Shown here: positions 43,107 to 51,989 of the stretch, piece by piece
Layout: every line of letters starts with the position of its first letter
How positions within the stretch are numbered: position 1 is the first letter of the stretch
From: Micromonospora ureilytica
GTDB taxonomy: Bacteria; Actinomycetota; Actinomycetes; Mycobacteriales; Micromonosporaceae
Reading direction: 5' to 3'
Length of the DNA: 64,000 nucleotides
Assembly (NCBI RefSeq): GCF_015751765.1
Contig: NZ_JADOTX010000001.1
Location: forward strand, 6,696,001-6,760,000
Notes under the pieces: generated by a model
What the model saw: only the letters and a program-made list of their open reading frames with translations
What the model was told of the DNA's origin: nothing
Database searches by the model: none
Program-made: the position numbers and the translations under genes

Positions 43107-45326
43107 TTGAGCGACACCACCGACGTGACGTCGGATGTTTCCAACGTCGCTGGCGATGCCACCGCCGCCGCTCCCGCCCGTCGTCGGCGTAGCGGCACCG
43201 GTCTGTCGGCGATGCTGCTGCCAGAGCTGCAGAGCCTGGCTGCGTCGCTCGGCATCTCCGGCACGGCTCGCATGCGCAAGGGCGAGCTGATCGCCGCGAT
43301 TTCCGAGCGGCAGGGCGGCAACGCCGCCGGGACCCCTCGACCACGGGCCGAGGTCGCGGCCGCGGCCGCCCCAACCCGTGAGGGGGTGCGCGCCGAGGTG
43401 CGGGAGACCGCAGACCGGCCGGCAGCCGAAGGGCGCGGTGCCGAGCAGGCGCCGGCCGAGCCGGCCGCCGAGCCCGAGGGTCGTAGCCGTACCCGGCGGA
43501 GCCGGACCGCAACGACCGAGGCCCGTGCCACCGAGGCGCGCCCCGCTGAGGCGCGTGCGACCGAGGCGCGTGCCACCGAGACCCGTACCGACGAGGCGGA
43601 AGCCGGCGAGCGGGCCGACCGTGGCGAGAACCGCCGCGACCGGGCCGAGCGTCCGGAGCGTGCCGAGCGGACTGAGCGTGCCGATCGTGGCGAGCGGACC
43701 GAGCGTGCCGATCGTGGCGAGCGGACCGAGCGTGCCGATCGTGGCGAGCGGACCGAGCGTGCCGATCGGGGCGAGCGGACCGACCGGACCGATCGTGGCG
43801 AGCGTGCCGCCGACCGGCCCGAGCGTGCCGACCGTGGCGAGCGTGCCACCGACCGGACCGAGCGTTCCGACCGTGGCGAGCGTGCCGATCGTGGCGAGCG
43901 CAACGACCGGAGCGAGCGTTCCGACCGTGGCGAGCGCAACGACCGGAGCGAGCGTTCCGACCGGGGTGAGCGGGCCGAGCGCAACGACCGACCCGACCGC
44001 GGTGACCGCAACGATCGTGGCCAGCGTGCCGAGCGTGTCGAGCGGGACAGCGACGACGACGACGGCGAGGGTGGCGGCCGGCGCGGCCGGCGCAGCCGTT
44101 TCCGGGACCGTCGCCGCGGGCGCGGCGAGCGCACCGAGACCGGTGCCGACACTGGTGGGCGTGAGCCGCAGGTCAGCGAGGACGACGTGCTCGTCCCGGT
44201 GGCCGGCATCATCGACGTGCTCGACAACTACGCCTTCGTGCGGACGACCGGTTACCTGGCCGGCCCGAACGACGTGTACGTCTCGATGTCCCAGATCAAG
44301 AAGTACGGCCTGCGCCGCGGCGACGCGATCACCGGTGCGGTGCGGGCGAACCGCGACGGCGGCAACAGCGGCGACCAGCGGCGCGACAAGTACAACCCGC
44401 TGATGCGGCTGGACACGATCAACGGGATGGAGCCGGAGGAGGCGCGGCGTCGTCCGGAGTTCTACAAGCTCACCCCGCTCTACCCGCAGGAGCGCCTGCG
44501 GTTGGAGACCGAGCCGCACATCCTGACCACCCGGGTCATCGACCTGGTCATGCCGATCGGCAAGGGCCAGCGGGCACTCATCCAGTCTCCGCCGAAGGCG
44601 GGTAAGACGATGGTGCTGCAGGCGATCGCGAACGCGATCACCCGCAACAACCCGGAGTGCCACCTGATGGTGGTGCTGGTGGACGAGCGGCCCGAAGAGG
44701 TCACCGACATGCAGCGGTCGATCAAGGGCGAGGTCATCGCGGCCACGTTCGACCGACCGCCGCAGGACCACACCACGGTGGCCGAGCTGGCCATCGAGCG
44801 GGCCAAGCGCCTCGTCGAGCTTGGACACGACGTCGTCGTGCTGCTCGACTCGGTGACCCGTCTCGGTCGGTCGTACAACCTGGCGGCGCCGGCCAGCGGC
44901 CGGATCATGTCGGGTGGTATCGACTCCACAGCGCTCTACCCGCCGAAGCGCTTCCTCGGCGCGGCCCGCAACATCGAGAACGGCGGGTCGCTGACCATCA
45001 TCGCCACGGCGCTGGTGGAGACCGGGTCCATGGCGGACACGGTCATCTTCGAGGAGTTCAAGGGCACCGGTAACGCCGAGTTGAAGCTGGACCGGAAGAT
45101 CGCCGACAAGCGGACCTTCCCGGCCATCGACATCAACCCGTCCGGTACGCGTAAGGAAGAGGTCCTGCTCGCACCGGAAGAGCTGGCCATCATCCACAAG
45201 CTCCGCAAGGTGCTGCACTCGCTGGACTCGCAGGCGGCGATGGATCTCCTGCTGGACCGGCTCAAGCAGTCCCGCACCAACATCGAGTTCCTGATGCAGA
45301 TCGCGAAGTCGACGCCGGGGGAGTAA
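43107..45326 (+). CDS. rho: Transcription termination factor Rho with long repetitive N-terminal extension
   Basis: This 739-residue hexameric RNA helicase starts at TTG with GAGGGAAGG upstream. Residues 30-80 are the Rho N-terminal helical domain (LPELQSLAASLGISGTARMR). About residues 110-350 are a low-complexity Arg/Glu/Asp region, including RADRGERTE repeats. The RNA-binding cold-shock fold starts near residue 361 (VAGIIDVLDNYAFVRTTGYL). The ATPase has Walker A SPPKAGKTMVLQ, VLVDERPEEVTDM, and the Q and R loops near VTRLGRSYNLA. The extension is longer than in E. coli Rho (about 420 residues in total). A strong terminator follows. Confidence 0.96.
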   Translation: MSDTTDVTSDVSNVAGDATAAAPARRRRSGTGLSAMLLPELQSLAASLGISGTARMRKGELIAAISERQGGNAAGTPRPRAEVAAAAAPTREGVRAEVRETADRPAAEGRGAEQAPAEPAAEPEGRSRTRRSRTATTEARATEARPAEARATEARATETRTDEAEAGERADRGENRRDRAERPERAERTERADRGERTERADRGERTERADRGERTERADRGERTDRTDRGERAADRPERADRGERATDRTERSDRGERADRGERNDRSERSDRGERNDRSERSDRGERAERNDRPDRGDRNDRGQRAERVERDSDDDDGEGGGRRGRRSRFRDRRRGRGERTETGADTGGREPQVSEDDVLVPVAGIIDVLDNYAFVRTTGYLAGPNDVYVSMSQIKKYGLRRGDAITGAVRANRDGGNSGDQRRDKYNPLMRLDTINGMEPEEARRRPEFYKLTPLYPQERLRLETEPHILTTRVIDLVMPIGKGQRALIQSPPKAGKTMVLQAIANAITRNNPECHLMVVLVDERPEEVTDMQRSIKGEVIAATFDRPPQDHTTVAELAIERAKRLVELGHDVVVLLDSVTRLGRSYNLAAPASGRIMSGGIDSTALYPPKRFLGAARNIENGGSLTIIATALVETGSMADTVIFEEFKGTGNAELKLDRKIADKRTFPAIDINPSGTRKEEVLLAPEELAIIHKLRKVLHSLDSQAAMDLLLDRLKQSRTNIEFLMQIAKSTPGE
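43680..43787 (+). repeat. 27-bp tandem repeat inside rho (9-residue unit ADRGERTER)
   Basis: Four in-frame copies start at 43680, 43707, 43734 and 43761, each beginning GCCGATCGTGGCGAGCGG (the last with one change). They encode repeated ADRGERTER units in the disordered region. Degenerate RGERNDRSE-type units continue to about 44040. Confidence 0.85.
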
Positions 45327-45341
45327 CCATCCCGGTAACGA

Positions 45342-45376
45342 CGAAGGGGCACGGCCATCGCGGCCGTGCCCCTTCG
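45342..45376. terminator. Bidirectional terminator after rho
   Basis: CGAAGGGGCACGGCC pairs perfectly with its complement around ATCGC. It lies between rho (+) and the convergent kinase-phosphatase gene (-). Confidence 0.9.
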
Positions 45377-45400
45377 GCATGTCCAGTGGCCGACCGGGCC

Positions 45401-46297
45401 TCAGAAGTCGCCGTCGGCCACCTGGAAGACGGTGAGACCGAGGGATCGCCACATCTGGACCACCTGGACGCGGTCGTCGAAGACACCCGCCACCCGGTAG
45501 CGGCCCCGGATCTCCCGGTCGTAGATCTCCCGCTTGACGATCGAGTCCTTCCGGGAGTCGCCGACGGCCCGCAGGTGCAGGCCCAGGTAGGGGACTCGTA
45601 CGTGCCGGGCCAGCCACGCCTCGGTGGCCGCTCGCGCGGAGGCGTCCCGCCCCGAGCAGAAGACCACCCCGTAGCCGGCGGCGTGCATCGCCCGGACCGC
45701 CGCGATCACCGCAGTGTTCGGCTGGTCCTGGCCCACCCGGGTCATGTCGTACGGGCTGCGGGACACGGCCAGCGCGACGGTGCCGTCGATGTCCACCAGG
45801 ACGATCTCCGGTGGCTCGGTCGACGGCGGGTGCACCACGGCGGGGCGTCCGGTGCGGGCCTGCGGCACCGGCAACGGCAGTGTCCGCCCCTGCAGGTACC
45901 GCTCGTGCAGCCGGCGGATCGCGTCCGCGCCGACCTGGTCGGCGGCCGGGCGGGCGGCGTCACGGCGCAGGCACTCGTCCAGCGGCACGTCGGTGAAGTC
46001 GTGCACCTCGAAATCCGCGCCGTGCCGGGCGGCCAGGTCGGCCCAGCCCCGCAGGGTCCGTGAGCGCAGGTTGGTGTCGTCCACGCAGACGTCCGCGCGG
46101 GCCCGCAGCAGTGCCTCGACCTGAGCCTGCTGCACGGCGGTCACCTGCGCCTCGGCCCACTGGGTGAACAGCCGCTCGCCGTGCAGCATCCGGCGCAGGT
46201 CGTCCCGGTTGACTCGCGAGACGGACGGTTGGAGCGTGCGGGCGAACGTTGTCTTGCCCGAGGCGGGTACTCCCCGGGTGGCGATCAGGCGGGTCAT
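45401..46297 (-). CDS. Polynucleotide kinase-phosphatase-like protein (P-loop kinase + HAD)
   Basis: This two-domain protein of about 298 residues resembles T4 polynucleotide kinase. The N-terminal P-loop kinase has RGVPASGKTTFARTL at residues 7-21 and VNRDDLRRMLHG. The C-terminal HAD phosphatase has EIVLVDIDGTVAL near residue 165, VVFCSGRDASARAAT, and a late AGVFDDRVQVVQMW motif. Such proteins repair 5'-OH and 3'-phosphate ends of nucleic acids. No RNA or DNA ligase is adjacent, so the substrate is open. I chose ATG 46297 because GGAGG lies 7 nt upstream; the frame to 46354 lacks one. Confidence 0.85.
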   Translation of the reverse strand: MTRLIATRGVPASGKTTFARTLQPSVSRVNRDDLRRMLHGERLFTQWAEAQVTAVQQAQVEALLRARADVCVDDTNLRSRTLRGWADLAARHGADFEVHDFTDVPLDECLRRDAARPAADQVGADAIRRLHERYLQGRTLPLPVPQARTGRPAVVHPPSTEPPEIVLVDIDGTVALAVSRSPYDMTRVGQDQPNTAVIAAVRAMHAAGYGVVFCSGRDASARAATEAWLARHVRVPYLGLHLRAVGDSRKDSIVKREIYDREIRGRYRVAGVFDDRVQVVQMWRSLGLTVFQVADGDF

Positions 46298-46570
46298 CGA
46301 CGCACCTCCGGCTCGGCGGGCGTACCCCGGTCGGGGTACCCGGCGGCTGTCCACCGGGTGCGCGAATGCCCGGCCGGGCGGCGGGAATGCGGACGGGTAG
46401 GCACGTGTTGACGATGCCGGACGAGGTGTGCGGCCCGATTACCGGGTCGGCTCAGGCCCATGGCACACTGGTCAATCGGCCACCGGTTCCGGTTCACGCC
46501 CGAGCCCGTCGCGTACGGCGCGACGAGTGATGACGGCGACCCGGCGACCACCAACGAGAGGACCGAGGCG

Positions 46571-46795
46571 ATGAAGGCAAACATCCACCCGGAGTACGTG
46601 ACCACCGAGGTCAGCTGCTCCTGTGGCAACACGTTCACGACCCGCAGCACCGCCAAGGGCGGGGCGATCCACGCCGAGACCTGCAGCGCCTGCCACCCGT
46701 TCTACACCGGTAAGCAGCGCGTTCTCGACACCGCCGGCCGGGTCGCGAAGTTCCAGCAGAAGTACGCCAAGGTTCAGGCCAAGAAGGCCAAGTAG
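46571..46795 (+). CDS. rpmE: 50S ribosomal protein L31 (zinc-binding form)
   Basis: This 74-residue protein has [20 protein letters not shown] at the N-terminus and [15 protein letters not shown] in the middle. The four cysteines (CxC and CxxC) mark the zinc-binding C+ form of bL31, which is replaced by the C- paralogue under zinc limitation in actinobacteria. GAGAGGACCGAGG lies before the ATG. The 273-nt upstream gap contains a GTACCCC/GGGGTAC stem at 46322-46339 and a CACACT -10-like box near 46465, but no Zur box that I could recognise. Confidence 0.97.
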   Translation: MKANIHPEYVTTEVSCSCGNTFTTRSTAKGGAIHAETCSACHPFYTGKQRVLDTAGRVAKFQQKYAKVQAKKAK

Positions 46796-46929
46796 CTCCT
46801 CGTTCGGCGCCCGCGTCCGGTTTTTCGCCGGACGCGGGCGCCGTCCGCTTTTCCCTCTGTTTCCGTCCGGCCGCTGGCCTCCCGGCCTCCGGCCCGGTCG
46901 TCGCGCACCGTCGAAGGAGCATCCGCAGC

Positions 46930-48018
46930 ATGAGCAGCGAGCGTCTGGCCGGCCTTCTCGACGAGTACGCGGAGCTGGAGAAGCGGTTGGCCGATCCGGC
47001 CATCCACGCCGACCAGGCCACCGCGCGCAGGGTCGGCCGCCGGTACGCCGAGCTGGTGCCGCTGCACAAGGCCGCCGACGAGTTGGAGCAGGCCCGCGCC
47101 GATCTGGCCGCGGCTCGCGAGCTGGCCGCCGAGGACCCGTCCTTCGCGGGTGAGGCGGACGCCATCGCCGGGTCCCTGCCGGTGCTGGAGGAACGCCTCG
47201 CCGAGCTGCTCATCCCACGCGACCCGCACGACGCCAAGGACGTGATCGTCGAGATCAAGGCCGGTGAGGGTGGCGAGGAGTCGGCGCTGTTCGCCGGTGA
47301 CCTGCTGCGGATGTACACCCGGTACGCCGAGCGGCACGGCTGGGTCAGCGAGGTGATCGACGCACAGGATTCCGACCTCGGCGGGGTCAAGGACGTCTCC
47401 CTGGCGATCAAGACCAAGGGCGTGCCGGACGGCGGCAACGGCGTCTGGTCGCGGCTCAAGTGGGAGGGCGGCGTGCACCGGGTGCAGCGTGTCCCGGTGA
47501 CCGAGTCGCAGGGCCGGATCCACACCAGCGCCGCCGGGGTGCTGGTGCTGCCCGAGGCCGAGGACGTCGACGTCACGATCGACCAGAACGACCTGCGCAT
47601 CGACGTGTTCCGCTCGTCCGGCCCGGGTGGCCAGTCGGTGAACACCACCGACTCGGCGGTGCGGATCACCCACCTGCCGACCGGCATCGTCGTCTCCTGC
47701 CAGAACGAGAAGTCCCAGTTGCAGAACCGGGAGCAGGCGATGCGGATCATGCGGGCCCGGCTGCTCGCCGCCGCCCAGGAGCAGGCCGACGCCGCCGCCT
47801 CGGACGCGCGCAAGGCCCAGGTGCGCACCGTGGACCGCTCGGAGCGGATCCGCACCTACAACTTCCCGCAGAACCGGATCACCGACCACCGGATCGGCTA
47901 CACCGCGTACAACCTGGACCTGGCGCTCGGCGGCGAGCTGGACGGGGTGCTGGACGCCCTCACCGAGGCCGACCGGGCCGCCCGGCTCGCCGGCGACACC
48001 GAGTTGACCCGCCGCTGA
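46930..48018 (+). CDS. prfA: Peptide chain release factor 1
   Basis: This 362-residue class I release factor recognises UAA and UAG. The catalytic GGQ is in [20 protein letters not shown] near residue 236. Domain 1 (coiled helices rich in Ala/Glu), the codon-recognition domain with [17 protein letters not shown] and the C-terminal [16 protein letters not shown] are all present. GAAGGAG lies before the ATG. In this region it sits between rpmE and prmC, which methylates its GGQ glutamine; here a GGDEF gene on the other strand is interposed. Confidence 0.97.
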   Translation: MSSERLAGLLDEYAELEKRLADPAIHADQATARRVGRRYAELVPLHKAADELEQARADLAAARELAAEDPSFAGEADAIAGSLPVLEERLAELLIPRDPHDAKDVIVEIKAGEGGEESALFAGDLLRMYTRYAERHGWVSEVIDAQDSDLGGVKDVSLAIKTKGVPDGGNGVWSRLKWEGGVHRVQRVPVTESQGRIHTSAAGVLVLPEAEDVDVTIDQNDLRIDVFRSSGPGGQSVNTTDSAVRITHLPTGIVVSCQNEKSQLQNREQAMRIMRARLLAAAQEQADAAASDARKAQVRTVDRSERIRTYNFPQNRITDHRIGYTAYNLDLALGGELDGVLDALTEADRAARLAGDTELTRR

Positions 48019-48058
48019 GCTGACCGCTCGCGCGGGGGGATCAGCTCGCGCGGGGCAA

Positions 48059-49603
48059 TCAGCTCGCGCGGGGGCGGGTCTTGGCGCGAAGCATCTCGCG
48101 GTCGGCCTGCTCGAACGCGATGCTGAGCGCTTCGCGCAGCCCGCTGCCGCCGGAGACCTCGGCGAAGCCGATGCTCACCCCGACGGGGGTGCCCGGCACC
48201 AACGATTCCCAGTCCTCCAGTCGGACCGCTGCCTCGATCCGGCGGGCCACCTCGGCGGCCTCGGTCATGCCGGTGTCCGGCAGCACCACCACGAACTCGT
48301 CACCGCCGTAGCGGGCCACGAAGTCGTGCCGGCGCATCACCCGGTTGATCACGCCGGCGATGCGCTGGAGCACCAGGTCACCGGAGTGGTGGCCGTGCCG
48401 GGTGTTGACCGCCTTGAAGCCGTCCAGGTCGCAGACGCCGATCACCACCCGTTCGCCACGGGTGACCACCGCGGTGATGTACCGCTCCAGCCGGCGGCGG
48501 TTGGGCAGCCCGGTGAGCGGGTCGGTCAACGCCTCACCCTCGAAGCGCGCCGCCTCACGGCGCATCTCCTCGTGGTCGATGCGGGCGGCGATGCCGTCGA
48601 TGTAGACGTCGCGCAGCCGGTCGTTTCGCTGCGCGGCGAGCCGGAACGCCAGCCGGTCGGCCCGGTGCGCTGCCAGGTGGTCCCCGACGCGGGTCAGCGC
48701 GATGCTGCGCAGCCGGGCCGGCTCGGCCGCCCCGAGCGTCTCGTTGGACACCTGGACGGTGTCCAGTCGGGCGACCGCCTCGATCGGCCGACCGTCGGCG
48801 ACGGCAAGGCAGACCTGCCCGAGCTGACGCAGGTCACGGGCGCGGGCGCTGTCGCCACCGTGGCTGATCAACCGGGCCGGCTCGGGGCCTTCGGTGGCCA
48901 CCTGGTCGCCGAGCGCGGCCTGCCGGGCCGCCGCGTAGCCGTACGCCGCGAGGCTGCTCGGGCGCAGTTGGCCGGCCCGCCCGGCGCGGACGAAGCGGGT
49001 CAGGTCGGCGGCCACGTCCCGGAGCACCCGCAGACAACCGTCGCTGTCGCCGTTGTGGTCCAGGGCCACGGCGTTGCGTAGCCGGATGCCGGGCGCGGCG
49101 AACGTCTCCTCCGGGATCCCGGCGGTCAGCCCGAGCTGCCGGGCCCGCTCGATGGCGCCCAGGGCGTACCCGTGGAAGCTGAGGTAGCTGTAGGCCATGG
49201 CCAGGTCGTGCCAGCCCCAGGCGGTGTCCCGGTCCGGGTCGGCGACGGCGCCCAGCGCCCGGGCCGCTCGGACGAGGTGCATGACGCAGCGGTCCAGTGC
49301 GCCCTGGTGGTGCGCGGCGAGCGCGGCAAGCGCGTTGAGGTGACCGTGCAGATAGGGCTCGGCGAGGTCGCGGACCGCCGCCGACGCCTCTTCGATGGCC
49401 CGGGTGAACTCCGCGGTCCGACCGAGATTGATCAGTGCGGAGAGGCGCTGCACCATCGCGTCCGCCCGCGCCGCCGGGTCGGTGGTGGTGCGGATCACAC
49501 GCTCCAGCAGGACGTACGCCTCCGCGGAGCGGCTGGCCTCCTGCAACGCCCGGGCGTGCGTGAGGGCGTCAACCTGGTCATCGACCCGGTCGAGCCAGCC
49601 CAC
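48059..49603 (-). CDS. GGDEF diguanylate cyclase with helical repeat sensor
   Basis: This is a 514-residue soluble protein. Residues 1-330 are Ala/Leu/Arg-rich paired helices (ALQEASRSAEAYVLLERVIR, AMAYSYLSFHGYALGAIERA) resembling TPR units. The C-terminal GGDEF domain has LTGLPNRRRLERYI near residue 360, the active-site RYGGDEFVVVLPDTG at 433-437, and an inhibitory RxxD site (Arg424-Asp427) five residues before it, so product inhibition should work. It should make cyclic di-GMP in response to a cytoplasmic partner. GTG 49603 has AGGAGG 7 nt upstream. It is divergent from prmC. Confidence 0.9.
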   Translation of the reverse strand: MGWLDRVDDQVDALTHARALQEASRSAEAYVLLERVIRTTTDPAARADAMVQRLSALINLGRTAEFTRAIEEASAAVRDLAEPYLHGHLNALAALAAHHQGALDRCVMHLVRAARALGAVADPDRDTAWGWHDLAMAYSYLSFHGYALGAIERARQLGLTAGIPEETFAAPGIRLRNAVALDHNGDSDGCLRVLRDVAADLTRFVRAGRAGQLRPSSLAAYGYAAARQAALGDQVATEGPEPARLISHGGDSARARDLRQLGQVCLAVADGRPIEAVARLDTVQVSNETLGAAEPARLRSIALTRVGDHLAAHRADRLAFRLAAQRNDRLRDVYIDGIAARIDHEEMRREAARFEGEALTDPLTGLPNRRRLERYITAVVTRGERVVIGVCDLDGFKAVNTRHGHHSGDLVLQRIAGVINRVMRRHDFVARYGGDEFVVVLPDTGMTEAAEVARRIEAAVRLEDWESLVPGTPVGVSIGFAEVSGGSGLREALSIAFEQADREMLRAKTRPRAS

Positions 49604-49664
49604 CCGCCAACCTCCTGTCGTGCGCGCCTGCGCGCACCTGTTCGTCACGTCGCCCGCGACGCTT

Positions 49665-49670
49665 CATGAT
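49665..49670 (+). promoter_or_regulatory. -10-like CATGAT, possible leaderless prmC promoter
   Basis: CATGAT is followed by 6 nt (TATGTC) and GTG 49677. The prmC start has no ribosome binding site. Confidence 0.4.
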
Positions 49671-49676
49671 TATGTC

Positions 49677-50624
49677 GTGAGTACTTTGCCGCAACACCCC
49701 CCCGAAGGGACAGGCCCCCTCCGGCCGTCCGCCGCGGTGGCCCGAGCGGCCCGCGCGCTCGCCGCCGCCGGGGTCGGCTCCGCCCGGGTGGAGGCCGAGG
49801 TGCTGGCGGCGTACGTGCTGGGGGTTCCCCGGGGTCGGCTGGCTCTCGCCGACGACCTCGGCGACGACCAGCTGGTGCGGCTCGACGAGTTGACGCGCCG
49901 CCGCGCCGCGCGTGAGCCGTTGCAGCACCTGACCGGTCGGGCCGGGTTCCGGCACCTGGAGCTGTCGGTCGGCCCGGGTGTCTTCGTGCCCCGGCCGGAG
50001 ACCGAGCTGTTGGCCGGCTGGGGCGTCGAGCAGGCGCAGGGCCGGCCCGACCCGGTGGTGGTGGACCTGTGCAGCGGCTCGGGCGCGATCGCGCTGGCGG
50101 TGGCTCAGGAGCTGCCGGGGGCACGGGTGATCGCGGTGGAGCGGTCCCCGGCGGCGCTGGCCTGGCTGCGGCGCAACGCGGCAGAGCGGGCGGCGGCGGG
50201 GGACCGGCCGATCGAGGTGGTCGAGGCCGACGTGACCGCGCCGGACCTGCTGGCGGAGCTGGTGGGCCGGGTGGACGTGCTGCTCTGCAACCCGCCGTAC
50301 GTCCCGGACGACGTGGTGGTCCCGCCGGAGGTGGCCGGGCACGACCCGGCGGAGGCGGTCTTCGGCGGCGCGGACGGCCTGGTGGTGATCCGGCCGGTCG
50401 TCGCGCGGGCGGCGGTGCTGTTGCGCCCGGGAGGCGTGTTCGGCGTCGAGCACGACGACACCCACGGTGCTGCGGTGCCTGCACTGATCGCCGAGGACGG
50501 CGGCTTCACCGCTGTCGAGGAGCATCCGGACCTCACCGGGCGTCCCCGCTACGCGACCGCGTCCCGACGGGCGGACGGCCAGCACGCCCCGATCGGGGCG
50601 GCGTGGCAGACTGACTCCTCGTGA
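49677..50624 (+). CDS. prmC: Release factor glutamine methyltransferase
   Basis: This 315-residue SAM-dependent enzyme methylates the GGQ glutamine of release factors. The N-terminal helical domain is present, followed by GPGVFVPRPETELLAGW and the SAM site VVDLCSGSGAIALAVAQEL near residue 130. The signature CNPPYVPDDVVVP near residue 203 positions the target glutamine. The GTG start at 49677 is taken because longer reading runs antisense through the GGDEF gene. The stop overlaps the next GTG by 4 nt (GTGA). Confidence 0.93.
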   Translation: MSTLPQHPPEGTGPLRPSAAVARAARALAAAGVGSARVEAEVLAAYVLGVPRGRLALADDLGDDQLVRLDELTRRRAAREPLQHLTGRAGFRHLELSVGPGVFVPRPETELLAGWGVEQAQGRPDPVVVDLCSGSGAIALAVAQELPGARVIAVERSPAALAWLRRNAAERAAAGDRPIEVVEADVTAPDLLAELVGRVDVLLCNPPYVPDDVVVPPEVAGHDPAEAVFGGADGLVVIRPVVARAAVLLRPGGVFGVEHDDTHGAAVPALIAEDGGFTAVEEHPDLTGRPRYATASRRADGQHAPIGAAWQTDSS

Positions 50625-51271
50625 TGCTCTACGACTGCCGGTCGCCCGCCGATCGGGACCGCGGCATCGCTGCGGCGATCGAGGCGGTCAAGAACGGCGA
50701 GCTGGTCGTTCTCCCGACGGACACCGTGTATGGGATCGGCGCGGATGCGTTCACCCCGTACGCGGTGAAGGCGCTGCTCGATGCCAAGGGCCGGGGTCGG
50801 CAGATGCCGCCACCGGTGCTGATCGGCTCGCGGCACACCCTGGACGGGTTGGTCTTCTCGCTGCCCACTGCCGCACGGGACCTGGTGGAGGCGTTCTGGC
50901 CGGGTGCGCTGACGATCGTGGTCGAGCACTCGCCGAGCCTGCAGTGGGACCTGGGCGACAAGACCGGCACGGTGGCGGTGCGGATGCCGCTGCACCCGGT
51001 GGCGTTGGAGGTGCTGCGCGAGACCGGTCCGATGGCGGTCTCGTCGGCCAACAAGACCGGCCAGCCGGCCGCGGTCACCGCCGACGAGGCGCGTGACCAG
51101 CTCAGCTACTCGGTGCGGGCCTATCTGGAGGCCGGGCCCTGCCCGGACCCGGTGCCCAGCACGATCGTGGATCTGACCGGTGAGGTGCCGCAGTTGTTGC
51201 GGGCCGGGGCGATCCCCTTGGAGAAGCTGCGCGACGTGGTTCCGGATCTCGTCGACGGGCGGGCGGTCTGA
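50621..51271 (+). CDS. tsaC: L-threonylcarbamoyladenylate synthase (Sua5/YrdC)
   Basis: This 216-residue YrdC-fold protein makes threonylcarbamoyl-AMP for t6A37 in tRNAs reading ANN codons. It has VLPTDTVYGIGADAFTPYAV near residue 30, a KGRGRQMPPPVLIGS loop, WPGALTIVVEHSP and VRMPLHPVALEVLRETGPMA with SSANKTGQPA. There is no C-terminal Sua5 domain, so it is the short TsaC-like form. It overlaps prmC, and the phosphatase gene follows without a gap (TGA then GTG), so all three are one operon. Confidence 0.93.
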   Translation: MMLYDCRSPADRDRGIAAAIEAVKNGELVVLPTDTVYGIGADAFTPYAVKALLDAKGRGRQMPPPVLIGSRHTLDGLVFSLPTAARDLVEAFWPGALTIVVEHSPSLQWDLGDKTGTVAVRMPLHPVALEVLRETGPMAVSSANKTGQPAAVTADEARDQLSYSVRAYLEAGPCPDPVPSTIVDLTGEVPQLLRAGAIPLEKLRDVVPDLVDGRAV

Positions 51272-51883
51272 GTGCCCCCGTTCACGGTTCTGCACGTCTG
51301 CATGGGCAACATCTGCCGTTCGCCGATGGCGGAGCGGCTGCTCGCCCTGGCGGTGCGGGAGCGGCTTACCCGGCGTGCACAGGACCCGGCTCAGGCCGAG
51401 GAGCTGGTGCACAGCCACAGCGCCGGCACTGGTGGTTGGCACGCCGGCGAGGAGATGAACCCGCCGGCGGCACGGCAGGTCACCGGCCGTGGTGGTGAGG
51501 TGGAGGGGTTCGCCGCGCGCAAGCTGCGCTCGGACCACATCGACGCCGCCGACCTGGTCCTGACCGCCACTGCCGACCAGCAGGAGTACGTGGTGGCGCT
51601 TCGTCCGGACGCGGCGGCCCGCACGTTCGTGCTTGGCGAGTTCGGTCGGCTGCTGGCCGCGGTGGACGCCGCCGCGCTGCCGTCGGGCGACGCCACCCCG
51701 GAGGCCGTGTACGCCCGGGGCGTGGCCCTGGTGGCGGCGGCTCACGACGCGCGGCTGGGCGCTTCGGCGCTGGCCACCGATGATCTGGACGACCCGTGGG
51801 GTCGTGGCGACCAGTGCTTCAGCCGGGTCGCCGACGAGATCGAGGAGACGGTCCACCCGCTGGCCGGCGCGCTGCTGCCCTGA
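51272..51883 (+). CDS. Low molecular weight protein tyrosine phosphatase
   Basis: This 203-residue phosphatase has a P-loop at the N-terminus, VCMGNICRSPMAERLL (Cys10 to Arg16), and a SHSAGTGGWHAGEEMNPP segment. A general-acid region, TDDLDDPWGRGDQCF, lies near residue 172. It is longer than typical 150-residue LMW-PTPs because of an inserted stretch around residues 30-45 (RRAQDPAQAEELVH). It should act on protein tyrosine phosphate or related esters. The GTG follows the tsaC stop directly. A stem-loop terminator follows. Confidence 0.9.
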   Translation: MPPFTVLHVCMGNICRSPMAERLLALAVRERLTRRAQDPAQAEELVHSHSAGTGGWHAGEEMNPPAARQVTGRGGEVEGFAARKLRSDHIDAADLVLTATADQQEYVVALRPDAAARTFVLGEFGRLLAAVDAAALPSGDATPEAVYARGVALVAAAHDARLGASALATDDLDDPWGRGDQCFSRVADEIEETVHPLAGALLP

Positions 51884-51901
51884 GCGTGGTGCGAGTTTCC
51901 T

Positions 51902-51922
51902 CCGGGTTTGGGGAAAACCCGG
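51902..51922 (+). terminator. Stem-loop after the phosphatase gene
   Basis: CCGGGTTT pairs with AAACCCGG around GGGGA, 19 nt after the stop. Confidence 0.6.
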
Positions 51923-51959
51923 GGCCAAAGGGGTGTTCCGGGTCATTCTGAACGGGTCC

Positions 51960-51965
51960 TAGCGT
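51960..51965 (+). promoter_or_regulatory. -10 box TAGCGT upstream of the class A PBP
   Basis: TAGCGT leads to a predicted start about 17 nt before the ATG at 51990, leaving room for the GGGGAGAG ribosome binding site. Confidence 0.45.
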
Positions 51966-51989
51966 GACCGGCTCCTGCGGGGAGAGCTG

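Noticed and set aside
42822..45617. A 931-codon minus-strand frame opposite rho
   Set aside because: It contains repeats such as LATIGTLGPLATIGTLG that simply mirror the 27-bp repeats in rho.
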